Positions 63,978-64,000 of a stretch of DNA of 64,000 bases are shown here, one piece after another (the stretch's first letter is position 1; each line of letters starts with the position of its first letter). Source of the DNA: Altimarinus sp964500515 (lineage in GTDB: Bacteria > Patescibacteriota > Gracilibacteria > BD1-5 > UBA6164); assembly GCA_964500515.1 (NCBI GenBank), contig CAZCNE010000001.1, positions 167,224 to 231,223 on the forward strand. The letters are read 5' to 3'. The translations under genes and the position numbers were made by a program. The notes under the pieces were generated by a model. That model was given only the letters and a program-made list of their open reading frames with translations, was not told where the DNA came from and did no database searches.

Positions 63978-64000
63978 ATGTTATCTTTACCAGATTTTGA
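63978..64000 (+). CDS. Start of a gene at the window edge, possibly cas1
   Basis: ATG at 63978 opens MLSLPDF before the window ends. Only seven and a half codons can be seen. Type V-A loci usually continue cas4-cas1-cas2, and this start would suit a Cas1, but this is a guess based on position. Confidence 0.3.

Noticed and set aside
1..64000. Numerous open frames under the standard code, often antisense
   Set aside because: They are shadows of genes that are intact only when TGA is read as Gly; none has a motif or start context of its own.
1..64000. tRNA and rRNA genes
   Set aside because: I looked for T-loop and CCA patterns and for rRNA signatures and found none that I could support.

Overview
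The window reads as a chromosome fragment of a Candidate Phyla Radiation bacterium that decodes UGA as glycine (translation table 25: Absconditabacteria/SR1 or Gracilibacteria). Nearly every gene is broken by in-frame TGA under the standard code. Each becomes a full-length protein when TGA is read as Gly, and the TGAs fall on invariant glycines: Walker A of TsaE, the GGTGGH loop of MurG, DNG of the IS30 transposase, RuvC-I of Cas12a. Base composition is very AT-rich, intergenic gaps are short, and Shine-Dalgarno sites are almost absent (rpsU is the clear exception). No tRNA or rRNA gene was seen. All coordinates below assume code 25.

Layout. 1-7943: tail of a propeller-like protein, then a minus-strand block of surface proteins (thrombospondin-type-1-like, two long Cys-rich pilin-like proteins, a peptidase S74 chaperone-tailed protein) with yebC and a TraB-like membrane protein. 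8021-13515: type IV pilus operon (PilN/PilO-like, PilC, four pilin-like genes). 13612-22281: housekeeping (HU, anti-sigma kinase, FtsQ-like, LspA, AMMECR1, PyrG, RmuC, S21, RbfA, TrxB) with a candidate structured RNA at 20.3-20.6 kb. 22356-24289: secreted trypsin-like protease and an IS30 element. 24319-29437: small unknowns, an RNase HII-QueH fusion, a bacterial PH protein and an ABC exporter. 29568-42775: TPR, FtsA/PilM-like, MurA, PrsW, an N-terminally lacking MutS, glycosyltransferases, Nudix, prenyl-synthase-like protein, STAS protein, TsaE, Lgt. 42849-53875: membrane and envelope genes (methyltransferase-like, three small membrane proteins, radical SAM, sugar-phosphate transferase, M23 peptidase, VTC domain, MurG, PAP2). 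54039-57824: valS, ychF. 58092-64000: a type V-A CRISPR locus (irregular crRNA units, cas12a, a DUF6508 gene, cas4), then a GIY-YIG nuclease gene flanked by a perfect 29-bp inverted repeat, and the first codons of a gene that may be cas1.

How the parts fit. Type IV pili, TSP1-like and Cys-rich pilin-like surface proteins, a secreted protease and a large peptidoglycan hydrolase would suit an episymbiotic or predatory cell that attaches to a host. MurA, MurG, FtsQ, FtsA, Lgt and LspA show that it builds its own wall and lipoproteins. The most unusual signal is that the Cas12a repeat hairpin occurs not only beside cas12a but also as single copies starting immediately after the stop codons of pyrG and rbfA, about 37-39 kb away. 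In addition, a 25-nt segment at the 3' end of the crRNA locus recurs exactly in the candidate RNA at 20.5 kb.
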